A program made the position numbers and the translations under genes. This document shows, one piece after another, positions 1 to 8,126 of a DNA stretch of 53,803 bases (position 1 is the first letter of the stretch; every line of letters begins with the position of its first letter). Below the pieces are notes generated by a model that worked only from the letters and a program-made list of their open reading frames with translations, was not told where the DNA came from and did not search any database. Source of the stretch: M55B165 sp051744245 (GTDB taxonomy: Bacteria; Actinomycetota; Humimicrobiia; Humimicrobiales; Humimicrobiaceae); contig JBNJCV010000004.1 of the NCBI GenBank assembly GCA_051744245.1, forward strand, positions 1 to 53,803. Direction: 5' to 3'.

Positions 1-5
1 TCCTA

Positions 6-34
6 TTGACATCAGAAATTAATTTTGCTATATT
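6..34 (+). promoter_or_regulatory. sigma-A-type promoter of the leading RNA unit
   Basis: The -35 element TTGACA (6-11) is separated by exactly 17 bp from TATATT (29-34). This is a near-consensus housekeeping promoter, and transcription would begin near position 41. The transcript would run directly into the structured segment that ends at the terminator around 148-214. That this promoter drives an RNA rather than a protein is inferred from the absence of a convincing ORF before the terminator. Confidence 0.75.
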
Positions 35-40
35 AAAGTA

Positions 41-214
41 GCCTTGGAAAAAGGAGGCAACGTCTAAAGTTTGCTGAAATTACTAGCCAAAAGGTGGTAA
101 GAGTAAGTTAAGCGTTTAGGATGTTCCTAAGAAAAGTTCTAAGGTACGACCCCAAGATGTTGAGTAACCTACGGTTTTAGCTAGGGTGAAAGATAACTTG
201 GGGTTATTTTTTTT
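41..214 (+). ncRNA. candidate structured small RNA (about 170 nt), family not recognised
   Basis: The segment lies between a strong promoter and an intrinsic terminator, and the downstream gene ilvE has a separate promoter. Three local structures are visible. A 5' hairpin pairs GCCTT (41-45) with GAGGC (54-58). A perfect 6-bp hairpin pairs TTAGGA (116-121) with TCCTAA (125-130). The terminator stem is at 149-204. I compared it by eye with T-box, SAM, glycine, THF, guanidine, tmRNA, SRP RNA and RNase P signatures and saw none of their hallmark motifs. 6S RNA is possible on size, but no long closing stem joins the ends. A cis-acting leader of ilvE that reads through the terminator is the main alternative. 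Confidence 0.5.
148..214 (+). terminator. intrinsic terminator with a branched loop
   Basis: ACCCCAAG (149-156) pairs with CTTGGGGT (197-204), and an uninterrupted run of eight T follows at 207-214. The 40-nt loop holds a further small stem, CCTA (168-171) with TAGG (182-185). A strong G/C stem plus a T tract is the classic factor-independent terminator arrangement. If it can be prevented from forming it could act as an attenuator for ilvE, but no clear competing antiterminator stem was seen. Confidence 0.8.
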
Positions 215-236
215 ATCTCATTCCTCTCACCCCTAA

Positions 237-265
237 TTGCAAAATAAGGCTAAAATCAGTAAAAT
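237..265 (+). promoter_or_regulatory. probable ilvE promoter
   Basis: TTGCAA (237-242), a 17-bp spacer and TAAAAT (260-265) lie downstream of the terminator and about 40 bp before the ilvE start. This suggests that ilvE is transcribed independently of the upstream small RNA. Confidence 0.55.
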
Positions 266-302
266 ATTAAAAATTAAAAAACCATTTAAAAAGGGGTAAG
301 TT

Positions 303-1223
303 ATGGTTAATCCCAAATATGCTTTTTTCGAGGGGAGAATTGTACCAATAGAACAAGCTAAAATTGATATTCGTACCAACTCTCTGCAATATGGCAATGC
401 AGTTTTTGAAGGAATAAGAACCTACTGGAGCCAATCAAAACAAAAAAACTATATTTTTAAAATGGAAGAGCACTTCAAACGGTTCAAAGAGAGTGCGCAT
501 ATACTGATGATTGATATTAAATATTCTATTCCTGAACTCTGCGACATTACTTCAGAACTAATAAAGAAAGAAAATTACGAGGAGGATTCTTATATAAGGC
601 CATACGCATACAATAGTGGGCTAACTATTGGTCCTAAGTTAATAGGAAATGCCCAAGATTTATTTATATACTCAATCCCCTTAGGAGATTATTTGGATAC
701 AAGTAAGCCCATAAATGTTTGCACCTCTTCCTGGACAAGGATTTCAGATAATAGCATACCTCCCAGGGCAAAGATCTCTGGTTCATATGTAAATGCGGCA
801 TTACAAAAAACGGAAGCTCTGTTGAATGGTTATGACGAAGCAATTGTGCTTACTAGTAATAGCCAGCATGTCAGCGAAGGAAGCGCAATGAATATTTTTA
901 TGGTTAAGAACAATAAGCTTATAACTCCCCCACTAACAGATGATATATTAGAAGGGATTACCAGGAATACAATAATAGAAATTGCAAAAAATGAACTTGG
1001 CATAAAAGTAAAACAGAGGTCAATAGATAGAACCGAACTTTACACCGCTGATGAACTTTTCTTCTGTGGAACCGGAGCCCAAATTTCCCCTATTGGGTCA
1101 GTAGATAAAAGAACCATTGGAATTGGCAATATGGGAAAGATTACCAGGGAGCTCCAGAACCTATATTTCAGAATTGTAAAAAACGAATTCAGCAAATATT
1201 CCCACTGGTGCACTGAAGTTTAA
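303..1223 (+). CDS. ilvE: branched-chain amino acid aminotransferase
   Basis: PLP-dependent fold-type IV transaminase that interconverts leucine, isoleucine and valine with their 2-keto acids, using glutamate/2-oxoglutarate, in the cytoplasm. The 306-residue length is typical of the short bacterial IlvE class. The N-terminal signature around residues 25-40 (RTNSLQYGNAVFEGIRTY) matches the family. The PLP lysine lies in the SGSYVNAALQKTEA region near residue 160, followed by the EGSAMNIFMV segment and a C-terminal FFCGTGAQISPIGSVD motif. The ATG at 303 follows an AGGGG Shine-Dalgarno with good spacing. The gene has its own promoter. It converges with the AdnB-like gene, and the two stop codons share four bases. 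D-amino-acid or 4-amino-4-deoxychorismate lyase relatives share the fold, but the motifs favour IlvE. Confidence 0.93.
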   Translation: MVNPKYAFFEGRIVPIEQAKIDIRTNSLQYGNAVFEGIRTYWSQSKQKNYIFKMEEHFKRFKESAHILMIDIKYSIPELCDITSELIKKENYEEDSYIRPYAYNSGLTIGPKLIGNAQDLFIYSIPLGDYLDTSKPINVCTSSWTRISDNSIPPRAKISGSYVNAALQKTEALLNGYDEAIVLTSNSQHVSEGSAMNIFMVKNNKLITPPLTDDILEGITRNTIIEIAKNELGIKVKQRSIDRTELYTADELFFCGTGAQISPIGSVDKRTIGIGNMGKITRELQNLYFRIVKNEFSKYSHWCTEV

Positions 1224-4200
1224 ACTCTGCAATATTGATTGTAATGACAATTTTTACAGTAATTGTTCTTTTTAGCAGGAAACTTATTTAAATTTATTTC
1301 CCTTATAATATCCAACAATTTACCCTTAAAAGAATCCAGCTTTTCTTTCTGGAAAACATGGTTGGAAGATTTATTGTCTTTTAAATAAAACAATATACAA
1401 GTTATGTCCTCCGGGTTGCTGTTGTAAATATCAGCCACAGCTAGGGCATATGCCTGCAATTGGTTCAGGTGCAGAATATTTTTTTTAAAATGGCTAGAAA
1501 TCTTGTAATCAATTACCCGAAATCCCTCATGACCATTCTTGTCTAACCGGTCTAGTTTTGTGGTTATTATATGTCCATCCAATTGAAGATAAATCAACTG
1601 CTCTAACCCCATAATCCTTACTTTATCCAGTTTAAAGAAATCACTATTAATATAGGTCTTAACATATGGCCTTAACTCTTCCTCTAAATTACTTATGAGT
1701 TTTTCCTCCTCAATTTCCTTATTTTTAAGCTTCAGATTAGTTATTTTTTCAATAGCAAAATGGACTTTCTCCCCTATTTCTAAAGACTTGTTTACGGGCC
1801 CGGGTATTTTATAAGCATTTTTCCACTGGTATAACCTCGGACATTTCATATACTCAAGCAAATTCGTAAGCGAATAGAATTTATCTGCTTTCCCCTTATC
1901 AGTATTTATAACCTCGGGATTGGTTTTTTTGCTGCTTACTTTTATCTTATCCAGCTCCTTTACCAAATCCTTCTCTACCTTTTCCCAGTTGATGTCTATT
2001 GTTTTGGGAACAATCCTGCCACCTATATCCAATTTAGCTATAATGCTTTCAAAATCTGCCACTTTGTGATTGGAATCCTGGTTAACATTCCTAACAAATC
2101 CAGCATCTTTCTCTTTTATCAATTTTATATTTTGGTTTCCAGCAATATCTGAGAAAAATGGCACTATAAGCTTTTTTGATTTTCCGGAGCTTCTATCACT
2201 TTCGTCTTCAAAATCACTATGGGACAATACAAGCAATTTTTTAGCCCTGCTGCAAGCTACATAAAATATGCGCCTTTCCTCTTCTGTTTTTAACTGTTTT
2301 AAAGCATTCTTAAATTTTTTCCTGCTGGTATAATTCTTTCTTTCTTTCCATATTTTGCTGTCTTTCCGGAGATTGGAAGGTATGGAATATTTTCTATTGT
2401 CCCTTTTTCCTATGTAATCCTTTTTCCAGAGCATTGGTAGAAAAACTGCTTCAAACTCCAAACCTTTTGCAGCATGTATGCTCATAATTTTAACTGAATT
2501 TTCTTTAGACAAACCTAATGAATCAGGGCCCTCAAAATCAGTTTTGGCTACATCCTTAAGATAAGTATTGAAACTCTCCAGGCCGCCACCTCCTAGGTCC
2601 TCTTCAAAATCATTAGCTACTTTTATTAATGTTTCAATATTCCCTACCTTTTTCCTGGAAGAAGGTCCAAACGAAGAATTAAGATCATCCTTTAATCCGC
2701 TGTTTTTATATATAAAGCTTATTAACTCTTTTAACCTAAAATTTTTGGATTTACTAATATAATCTTTTAATTCATTTATAAAAGAGCTAAGCCTTTTTTT
2801 AGCATCCAGACTAATATAGGGATTGGAACCACTATTGCCTATACCTTCGATCAGATCTATAATTGTGCCATTTTTATCCCTTTTTAAGAAAAAGATATCC
2901 CTATCGCCTATTTTATACTTATCTGACTTTAATAGGTAAGTAAGATGTATCTCATCAAAAATATCATAGATTACATAAAGCCAAGCTATTATAAATAGGA
3001 CTTCTCTTTCATAATAAAAAGTCTTGCTCCCTATAAGTTCATATTTAACATTATAATCGTCTAATTTCTTGGTAATCTGACTAAAATTTTTAGCCCTGGC
3101 AAAAATAGCAATATCTTTAAGTTTCATTCCTTCTGCATCCAATTTTTTTATCATTTTTGCTATTTTTTCCGCTTCCATATCATGGGTAGGGTTATTTAAA
3201 AAAATTATTTCAGAATGTCCACTTTTACTGGAAGGCTTTAGTTTTTTAGGAAACCTGTTTTCATTCTTTTTAATTAGGTCATTTATAATGCTTATTATAC
3301 CCGCCCCGGACCTGAAATTGGTAGTCAGGTAAAAATCATCAACCTTGCTGTTTTTAAAATTTTCCCACTCATGGAAATTCAATATGTTTTCAACGCAAGC
3401 TCCCCTGAAAGAATAGATACCCTGGTCATCATCTCCCACCACCGTTATATTGTTCTTACCGCTGTTTAGCATGGAAAGCAGATAAGCCTGGGCTATGTTT
3501 GTATCCTGAAACTCATCTACAAATATATATTTGTACTTGCCAGCATAATAACTATGTAAGTTCTTATCATTCAGCAATAAAAAATAAGGGAGGTAAACCT
3601 GGTCTGCGTAATCTACAGAATTGTTTTCCTTTTTAAAACTTTCATACAAATTATAAATGGATAGTAATTCTTTTTGCTCTTCTATGGCTTCTTTATCTTC
3701 CCTCATTAAAGCTTTGCTTTTATACTCATTTAAGATGTTTTCATGGTTTGTTAAATAATTTTTAAATTCTTCACCAGAAACAAGATTATTTTTTAAGCTC
3801 TCTATGAAAAATAAGATATCTTGTACAGCCTTGCCCGGTGATTTCTTTATCTTGATACAATTAAAACTGTAATTTCTAAATACTTCATAAATCAGCCGCC
3901 AGCTTTCAGCACTACTTAATATTTTGTAATCTTTTCCTAATCCCAGCTTAAAACTATTCTCCTTAATTATTTCATTTCCAAAAGCGTTAAAGGTAAAGAT
4001 ATCCAATTCATTATGGGTAATGTTGCTGACATTATCCCTGATCCTCTTTCTCATATTTTCAGCAGCATTCTTGGTGAAAGTTAACCCAAGTATTTGCATA
4101 GGGCTGCATAAATTTTTCTTGAGCACCTCTATAATACTTTTAGTAATAACCCAAGTTTTTCCAGCACCAGCACAAGCTATAACTCTTTTTACCCTAGCCC

Positions 4201-4249
4201 TGCTATTTATTACTTCCAGTTGTTCACTTGTGTAATCTATATTAACCAT
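1220..4249 (-). CDS. AdnB-like UvrD-family helicase with C-terminal Fe-S RecB-type nuclease
   Basis: Probable motor-nuclease subunit of an AdnAB-like DNA double-strand-break end-resection complex. From the ATG at 4249 the protein starts with a Q-motif-like TSEQLEVI, then Walker A ACAGAGKT (about residues 26-33), DEFQD motif II (about 245-249), GDDDQGIYSFRG motif III and a C-terminal-motor motif VI in EERRIFYVACSRAKK. The last 200 residues hold a PD-(D/E)xK nuclease core (FRVIDYKIS) framed by four cysteines, one in MKCPRLYQW and CxxCxxxxxC at the very end. That is the iron-sulfur arrangement of AddB/AdnB nucleases. All helicase motifs look intact, so this is the likely active motor. A GTG 30 bases upstream is possible but has no Shine-Dalgarno, and homology begins at the ATG. 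The start overlaps the upstream adnA stop (ATGGTTAA), implying translational coupling. Confidence 0.85.
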   Translation of the reverse strand: MVNIDYTSEQLEVINSRARVKRVIACAGAGKTWVITKSIIEVLKKNLCSPMQILGLTFTKNAAENMRKRIRDNVSNITHNELDIFTFNAFGNEIIKENSFKLGLGKDYKILSSAESWRLIYEVFRNYSFNCIKIKKSPGKAVQDILFFIESLKNNLVSGEEFKNYLTNHENILNEYKSKALMREDKEAIEEQKELLSIYNLYESFKKENNSVDYADQVYLPYFLLLNDKNLHSYYAGKYKYIFVDEFQDTNIAQAYLLSMLNSGKNNITVVGDDDQGIYSFRGACVENILNFHEWENFKNSKVDDFYLTTNFRSGAGIISIINDLIKKNENRFPKKLKPSSKSGHSEIIFLNNPTHDMEAEKIAKMIKKLDAEGMKLKDIAIFARAKNFSQITKKLDDYNVKYELIGSKTFYYEREVLFIIAWLYVIYDIFDEIHLTYLLKSDKYKIGDRDIFFLKRDKNGTIIDLIEGIGNSGSNPYISLDAKKRLSSFINELKDYISKSKNFRLKELISFIYKNSGLKDDLNSSFGPSSRKKVGNIETLIKVANDFEEDLGGGGLESFNTYLKDVAKTDFEGPDSLGLSKENSVKIMSIHAAKGLEFEAVFLPMLWKKDYIGKRDNRKYSIPSNLRKDSKIWKERKNYTSRKKFKNALKQLKTEEERRIFYVACSRAKKLLVLSHSDFEDESDRSSGKSKKLIVPFFSDIAGNQNIKLIKEKDAGFVRNVNQDSNHKVADFESIIAKLDIGGRIVPKTIDINWEKVEKDLVKELDKIKVSSKKTNPEVINTDKGKADKFYSLTNLLEYMKCPRLYQWKNAYKIPGPVNKSLEIGEKVHFAIEKITNLKLKNKEIEEEKLISNLEEELRPYVKTYINSDFFKLDKVRIMGLEQLIYLQLDGHIITTKLDRLDKNGHEGFRVIDYKISSHFKKNILHLNQLQAYALAVADIYNSNPEDITCILFYLKDNKSSNHVFQKEKLDSFKGKLLDIIREINLNKFPAKKNNYCKNCHYNQYCRV

Positions 4250-7157
4250 AATATTTACTACATAGTATTTTATAGTCACAATTAAAACAGGAAAGATATC
4301 CCTTTTGGGGATTAAAATTCTCCCCCTTTATGTCCTTAATTATTAATTTAATTCTCTTTCTTAAATCATTTTCGTCATAAGTACCTGAAGGTACTTCAAA
4401 TACTGTCTTCTTGTCATCCCCCAAGCAAATATATTTTAATTTTATGTTACCATTTTTTAAAAAATTAAGGTCTTTACTTAACTTAGAAGCCATTCTGTAA
4501 ACTTTAAGCTGTATTTCATCTGTCAAGTCATTACTAGTATAGCCTGTTGCACTAGACTTGTAGTCCACCAACTCAATCTGGTTATTGCTAAAATTAATCT
4601 GGTCAATCCTTCCTTTGATAACTTCCCCGTCTAGTTTGAAGCGGAAAGGTTTTTCATTTATAGAGTTAGACGGATTTTCGGGCATAAAATTATTAAAAAA
4701 ATTAGAAAAATCTTCTATTGCCTTTTTTTTCAGCTCCTCTCTTGAAGCTTTAAATTCAAATTCTATATTTCTAAAAATAGTTTCTATTATTTCCTTTAAG
4801 TTCTCCCAGTCAAACAATCCCTTTGAGAAAAAATTCTGTATTATTTTATGATAAGCTTTCCCTACTACCAGGCTCATGCTTTCTTCTGCCTTTAAATAAA
4901 ACAACCGGCTATATTTATACTTTAAAGGACATTCCCTGTAAGTTTCCAGGTCGCTATAAGAGAAATGTTTTTTAAAAATTTTAAAAGGATTATTTTTATT
5001 TTCCGTAAACTTGATACATCCCCACCAGGAATGCTTGGGGAAATTATTTTTAAGGTAATCTAGATAACCTAAATACTTATCTCTTTTGTAATGCATTCCC
5101 TTATTTTTTTTATAGGTTTGAACTAACGCCCTTTTTCTTATTCCCCAGTTTTCTTTTTTGGAATATGAAATATCTTTTACATTATCCCTTATTCCCAGAT
5201 TCTCTTTTATTTTTTTTAGTTCAATGAAAAACTGGGATTCCCCTTTTACCGAGCTGGAGGAAATATATAAAAATTTGTTTGCTCGGGTAAGCCCTATATA
5301 AAAAAGCCTTCTTTCATCTTCATAATGGCCTTCCTTTATCTCTTCCCTGTTAACCTTTTCTTTACTATTAAAATAATTAAATAGTTGTACATCATAGCTC
5401 TGGGGATAGCTAAAACTGGCTGGTATATAACCATAATTTATAAAAGGAATAAAAACTGCTTCAAATTCTAACCCCTTGCACTGGTGAAAGCTTAGCACGT
5501 TCACTTTTCCGGCTTTTTTAAAGTCTTTGGTGCTCTCTTCAAGTTCTTCTAGAAACTGATTTTCCTCTAAGCCATCTAAAAAATCTAAATAAGACCTTAA
5601 GTCATGTTTTCTGTTTGATTTAACAAAATTTTTAACTGAATCTAAAAAATCACCAATAATTTCAGAATCAATTTCTTTAAAATTGCCAGCCAAGCCAATT
5701 TTCTTATCCATTACCAAATCCGCTGCAAGCTTAAATACCGATTTTGCTTTAAGCTTCCGGTATTTTTCTAAGGCAGACAGGAAACCACTGAATTCTTCTC
5801 CTGAAGATTTTAATAACCCCAGTATATTTTTATGTCTGCTCTTTTCTTTTATATATGTTTTTTTTATTTTTTGGAATAAAAATGGTTCAAGACCTAATGT
5901 AAGTATAATGCTTTCAGCAGTTCTATCTATCTTCTCCCTGTCAACAGAGCCTATTAATCTTAAAAGATCTAAAATATACCTTACATGGCTATTATCCAAT
6001 ATAGCCCTTGAACCCCTCCTTAAAAAAGGTATACCCTTTTGTTTTAACGCATTTTCTATTAAATGGGTTTCATACCCTAGCCCTTTTATAATAATGGCAA
6101 TATCATGTGGCTTTACTTTTTCCTTCTGCAGCAGGCTTTTAATTCTATTGCAAATAAAATCTGCTTCTTCTACAGGGCTGTAAAAAGTTTTAATAATGGC
6201 TTCGCCCCCACCATTTTTGCTGTTAACTTCTTTTTTTATCCTGCCTTTATTCTGGGATATAAAATTATGAGCCAAATCATTTATTTTCCTGCTGTTTCTG
6301 TAATTATGCCTGAGCCAAATAAGGTTGCGGCTTTCTATCGCCCCATGTATTTTCCTAAAGCTATTGGCCATAGAACCCCTGAAACTAAAAATTGCTTCAT
6401 CATCATTCCCAAAAAAAATACAGTTGTTGCTAGAAATTAGCCTCACTATTTCCAACTGGGCTCTATTTATTTCCTGAAGCTCGTCTACAATTATATAATC
6501 ATACTTTTCTCTGGTTTCTTCAACAATTGAGGGATTTCCCCGGAGCAAGGAGTAGGTCTTTTGTAACAGAAGCCCATAATTATAATTACCGGTTTTTTTC
6601 AATTCTTCTAAGTATCTTCTATAGATTCCACCTATCTCGTTTAAAGCCTTGTTGATAAAAGGGTTGAATTTACTGGATATATCCTGGGGAGAAAGCAGAT
6701 TTTCCTGCGCCCGTAAAATAAAATCAAATACTTCCTGTGTGAAACTATTTGCAATATATTTATTTCCATATATATATCTATTAGAAACCGGGTAATATTT
6801 CTTATCCAGCCCCCTAATAATATTTTTTAACAGGTTCCACTGCTCTGTGGATTTCAGGATTTCAACCGGGCTTAAACCTTCATTATTACTGTTTAGGAAA
6901 TCAAGACAATATGAATGGAAAGTATTAATAGCAATTTCAGAAAAACTTTTATTTATCCTTACCGCAGTTTCTTCCCTTAGAAATTTTGCCCATTTCCTAT
7001 TAAAGCAAAAAACTATGATTCTATCCGGGGATGCACCTCTTTTATTTATGAGGTTCTCTAAAAGCCTGATTAATATCTCTGTTTTACCGGTGCCAGGGGC
7101 ACCGGCTACTAATAAATTTTGTCCTTTGCTGGATTTAGCTAATAACTTATTTAGCAT
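4242..7157 (-). CDS. AdnA-like UvrD-family helicase-nuclease subunit
   Basis: Partner of the AdnB-like protein. It has two RecA-like UvrD domains followed by a RecB-type nuclease. Walker A GAPGTGKT lies at residues 19-26, so the protein starts almost at the P-loop and has no room for the usual Q motif. Motif II reads DELQE (225-229) rather than DExQD. Motif III is GNDDEAIFSFRG (250-261), where active UvrD motors have GDxxQ. Motif VI (DERRLFYIGLTRANK) is present. The C-terminus has a DYKSS nuclease motif and the Fe-S cysteines (CPLKYKYSR and a terminal CxxCxxxxxC), so the nuclease looks intact. In mycobacterial AdnAB the two subunits contribute unequally as motors, with AdnB the driving one. 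The degenerate motifs here fit that division of labour. The start overlaps the preceding small ORF by 11 nt. Confidence 0.83.
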   Translation of the reverse strand: MLNKLLAKSSKGQNLLVAGAPGTGKTEILIRLLENLINKRGASPDRIIVFCFNRKWAKFLREETAVRINKSFSEIAINTFHSYCLDFLNSNNEGLSPVEILKSTEQWNLLKNIIRGLDKKYYPVSNRYIYGNKYIANSFTQEVFDFILRAQENLLSPQDISSKFNPFINKALNEIGGIYRRYLEELKKTGNYNYGLLLQKTYSLLRGNPSIVEETREKYDYIIVDELQEINRAQLEIVRLISSNNCIFFGNDDEAIFSFRGSMANSFRKIHGAIESRNLIWLRHNYRNSRKINDLAHNFISQNKGRIKKEVNSKNGGGEAIIKTFYSPVEEADFICNRIKSLLQKEKVKPHDIAIIIKGLGYETHLIENALKQKGIPFLRRGSRAILDNSHVRYILDLLRLIGSVDREKIDRTAESIILTLGLEPFLFQKIKKTYIKEKSRHKNILGLLKSSGEEFSGFLSALEKYRKLKAKSVFKLAADLVMDKKIGLAGNFKEIDSEIIGDFLDSVKNFVKSNRKHDLRSYLDFLDGLEENQFLEELEESTKDFKKAGKVNVLSFHQCKGLEFEAVFIPFINYGYIPASFSYPQSYDVQLFNYFNSKEKVNREEIKEGHYEDERRLFYIGLTRANKFLYISSSSVKGESQFFIELKKIKENLGIRDNVKDISYSKKENWGIRKRALVQTYKKNKGMHYKRDKYLGYLDYLKNNFPKHSWWGCIKFTENKNNPFKIFKKHFSYSDLETYRECPLKYKYSRLFYLKAEESMSLVVGKAYHKIIQNFFSKGLFDWENLKEIIETIFRNIEFEFKASREELKKKAIEDFSNFFNNFMPENPSNSINEKPFRFKLDGEVIKGRIDQINFSNNQIELVDYKSSATGYTSNDLTDEIQLKVYRMASKLSKDLNFLKNGNIKLKYICLGDDKKTVFEVPSGTYDENDLRKRIKLIIKDIKGENFNPQKGYLSCFNCDYKILCSKYYG

Positions 7158-7299
7158 TAATTTGTTTGAGCTCTATTAGTATCTCTTTTAGGAGCATCAG
7201 TTCCAGTCTTCTATATTCAATATCGCTTGACAATTTGGCCCACTTCCTGGGATTGTTTTCAGGAATATAATTATCCAGTTCTGACAGAATATCGCTCAT
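7147..7299 (-). CDS. 50-residue hypothetical protein coupled to adnA
   Basis: A 50-codon ORF with a good Shine-Dalgarno (AAGGTGG, about 7 nt before the ATG at 7299). Its TAA stop overlaps the adnA start in the string ATGCTAAATAA, which suggests translational coupling. The product is hydrophilic and charged. The C-terminal half (residues 27-48, EYRRLELMLLKEILIELKQ) has leucine/isoleucine spacing expected of an amphipathic helix, and the first half contains ENNPRKWAKLS. There is no signal peptide or membrane segment. No family is recognised. It could be a small accessory subunit of the AdnAB-like complex or a leader ORF that sets adnA translation. Both are inferences from position. Confidence 0.7.
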   Translation of the reverse strand: MSDILSELDNYIPENNPRKWAKLSSDIEYRRLELMLLKEILIELKQINAK

Positions 7300-7353
7300 A
7301 TATTTCCACCTTTCTATCCTACTGATTTTTATTAAATACGGACAGTTAAAAAG

Positions 7354-8010
7354 TTATGCTATAAACACGATTCCGATAGATACAGCACATTTTATTGATT
7401 CTGGGTCTGCATACTTTGAAGCTATGGGATAAACTTCCCATCCTACCCTAGTAGCAATATTAAAAACATCAATGCCTACGCCTTCCATTGAAGGCCTGGC
7501 TTTCAATGGAAAACGGCACCTTCCACTGTCAAGATACTGGCAAACTAATCCGCCACACAGCGCTGTTTTGCAACCGCCAGCCGAAAAGCCGACTGCAAAG
7601 TAATGGCCGTCATTGAAGGCTCTGGATTCTACCGCGCTAGTTATGTCATCCGTTTTCCTTTGATGTTTTTCATGATCCTTTAGCCATTTTTTCTGGCCTA
7701 TAAAATCTTCTACTGGTTTTACGTCATTTTTAAAAATTACCGCCCAACTATATTTTTTTAACACGGTTCTCATAAAGTCAGGATCCGGGGTATGAGGAGG
7801 ACAATTAGGAGAACTACCGTAAAGGTAACACTTGGGCACCATACACTTCATTCTTACTCTTTCGTCTACTTTAACCCATTTAGCAGGTATGGCCTTGCTG
7901 TCATCTGCTCCAATTTCTTTAGCGAATTTCAGGTAATCCTCTAAATCCTTTTTTACCCCCCTCTGGCCTGGGGTTATTTTTCTTGTTGGTAACTTAGCTT
8001 TCCAGTCCAT
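7354..8010 (-). CDS. DUF2284 predicted metal-binding protein
   Basis: Cysteine-rich cytoplasmic protein of the DUF2284 family. The family signature is visible as CMVPKCYLYGSSPNCPPHTP (about residues 55-75), followed by a second cysteine group in CKTALCGGLVCQYLDSGRCRFP (about 148-170) and a RPSMEGVGIDVF segment. The clustered cysteines suggest a bound metal or iron-sulfur cluster. The family has no established reaction that I can name. The 218-residue length is normal. It follows the tRNA-Gly gene by about 27 bp on the same strand and may be read from the same transcript. Confidence 0.8.
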   Translation of the reverse strand: MDWKAKLPTRKITPGQRGVKKDLEDYLKFAKEIGADDSKAIPAKWVKVDERVRMKCMVPKCYLYGSSPNCPPHTPDPDFMRTVLKKYSWAVIFKNDVKPVEDFIGQKKWLKDHEKHQRKTDDITSAVESRAFNDGHYFAVGFSAGGCKTALCGGLVCQYLDSGRCRFPLKARPSMEGVGIDVFNIATRVGWEVYPIASKYADPESIKCAVSIGIVFIA

Positions 8011-8037
8011 AAATTTTTTATTTCCCTTCGATATTAT

Positions 8038-8111
8038 TGGAGCGGGCTACGGGAATCGAACCCGCTTCTTGAGCTTGGGAAGCTCATGTAATACCATTAT
8101 ACGAAGCCCGC
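8038..8111 (-). tRNA. tRNA-Gly(CCC)
   Basis: The minus strand folds as a cloverleaf. The acceptor stem GCGGGCT pairs with AGCCCGC. The anticodon stem-loop is TGAGC-TTCCCAA-GCTCA, giving anticodon CCC (glycine, codon GGG). The T arm is GCGGG-TTCGATT-CCCGT, and the D arm contains AATGGT. The discriminator U at 8041 is followed by a genome-encoded CCA (8038-8040). The 71-nt body is typical of tRNA-Gly. Confidence 0.95.
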
Positions 8112-8126
8112 TTATTTGCTTGCCTG

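Noticed and set aside
41..214. T-box, SAM or other known riboswitch upstream of ilvE
   Set aside because: The T-box sequence (GGGTGGNACCGCG-like) and the conserved cores of the common riboswitches are absent. The RNA is also separated from ilvE by a terminator and a new promoter.
4250..4279. GTG start 30 nt upstream for the AdnB-like gene
   Set aside because: There is no Shine-Dalgarno, and the extra residues (MTIKYYVVNI) are antiparallel to nothing conserved. The ATG at 4249 overlaps the previous stop as expected for coupling.
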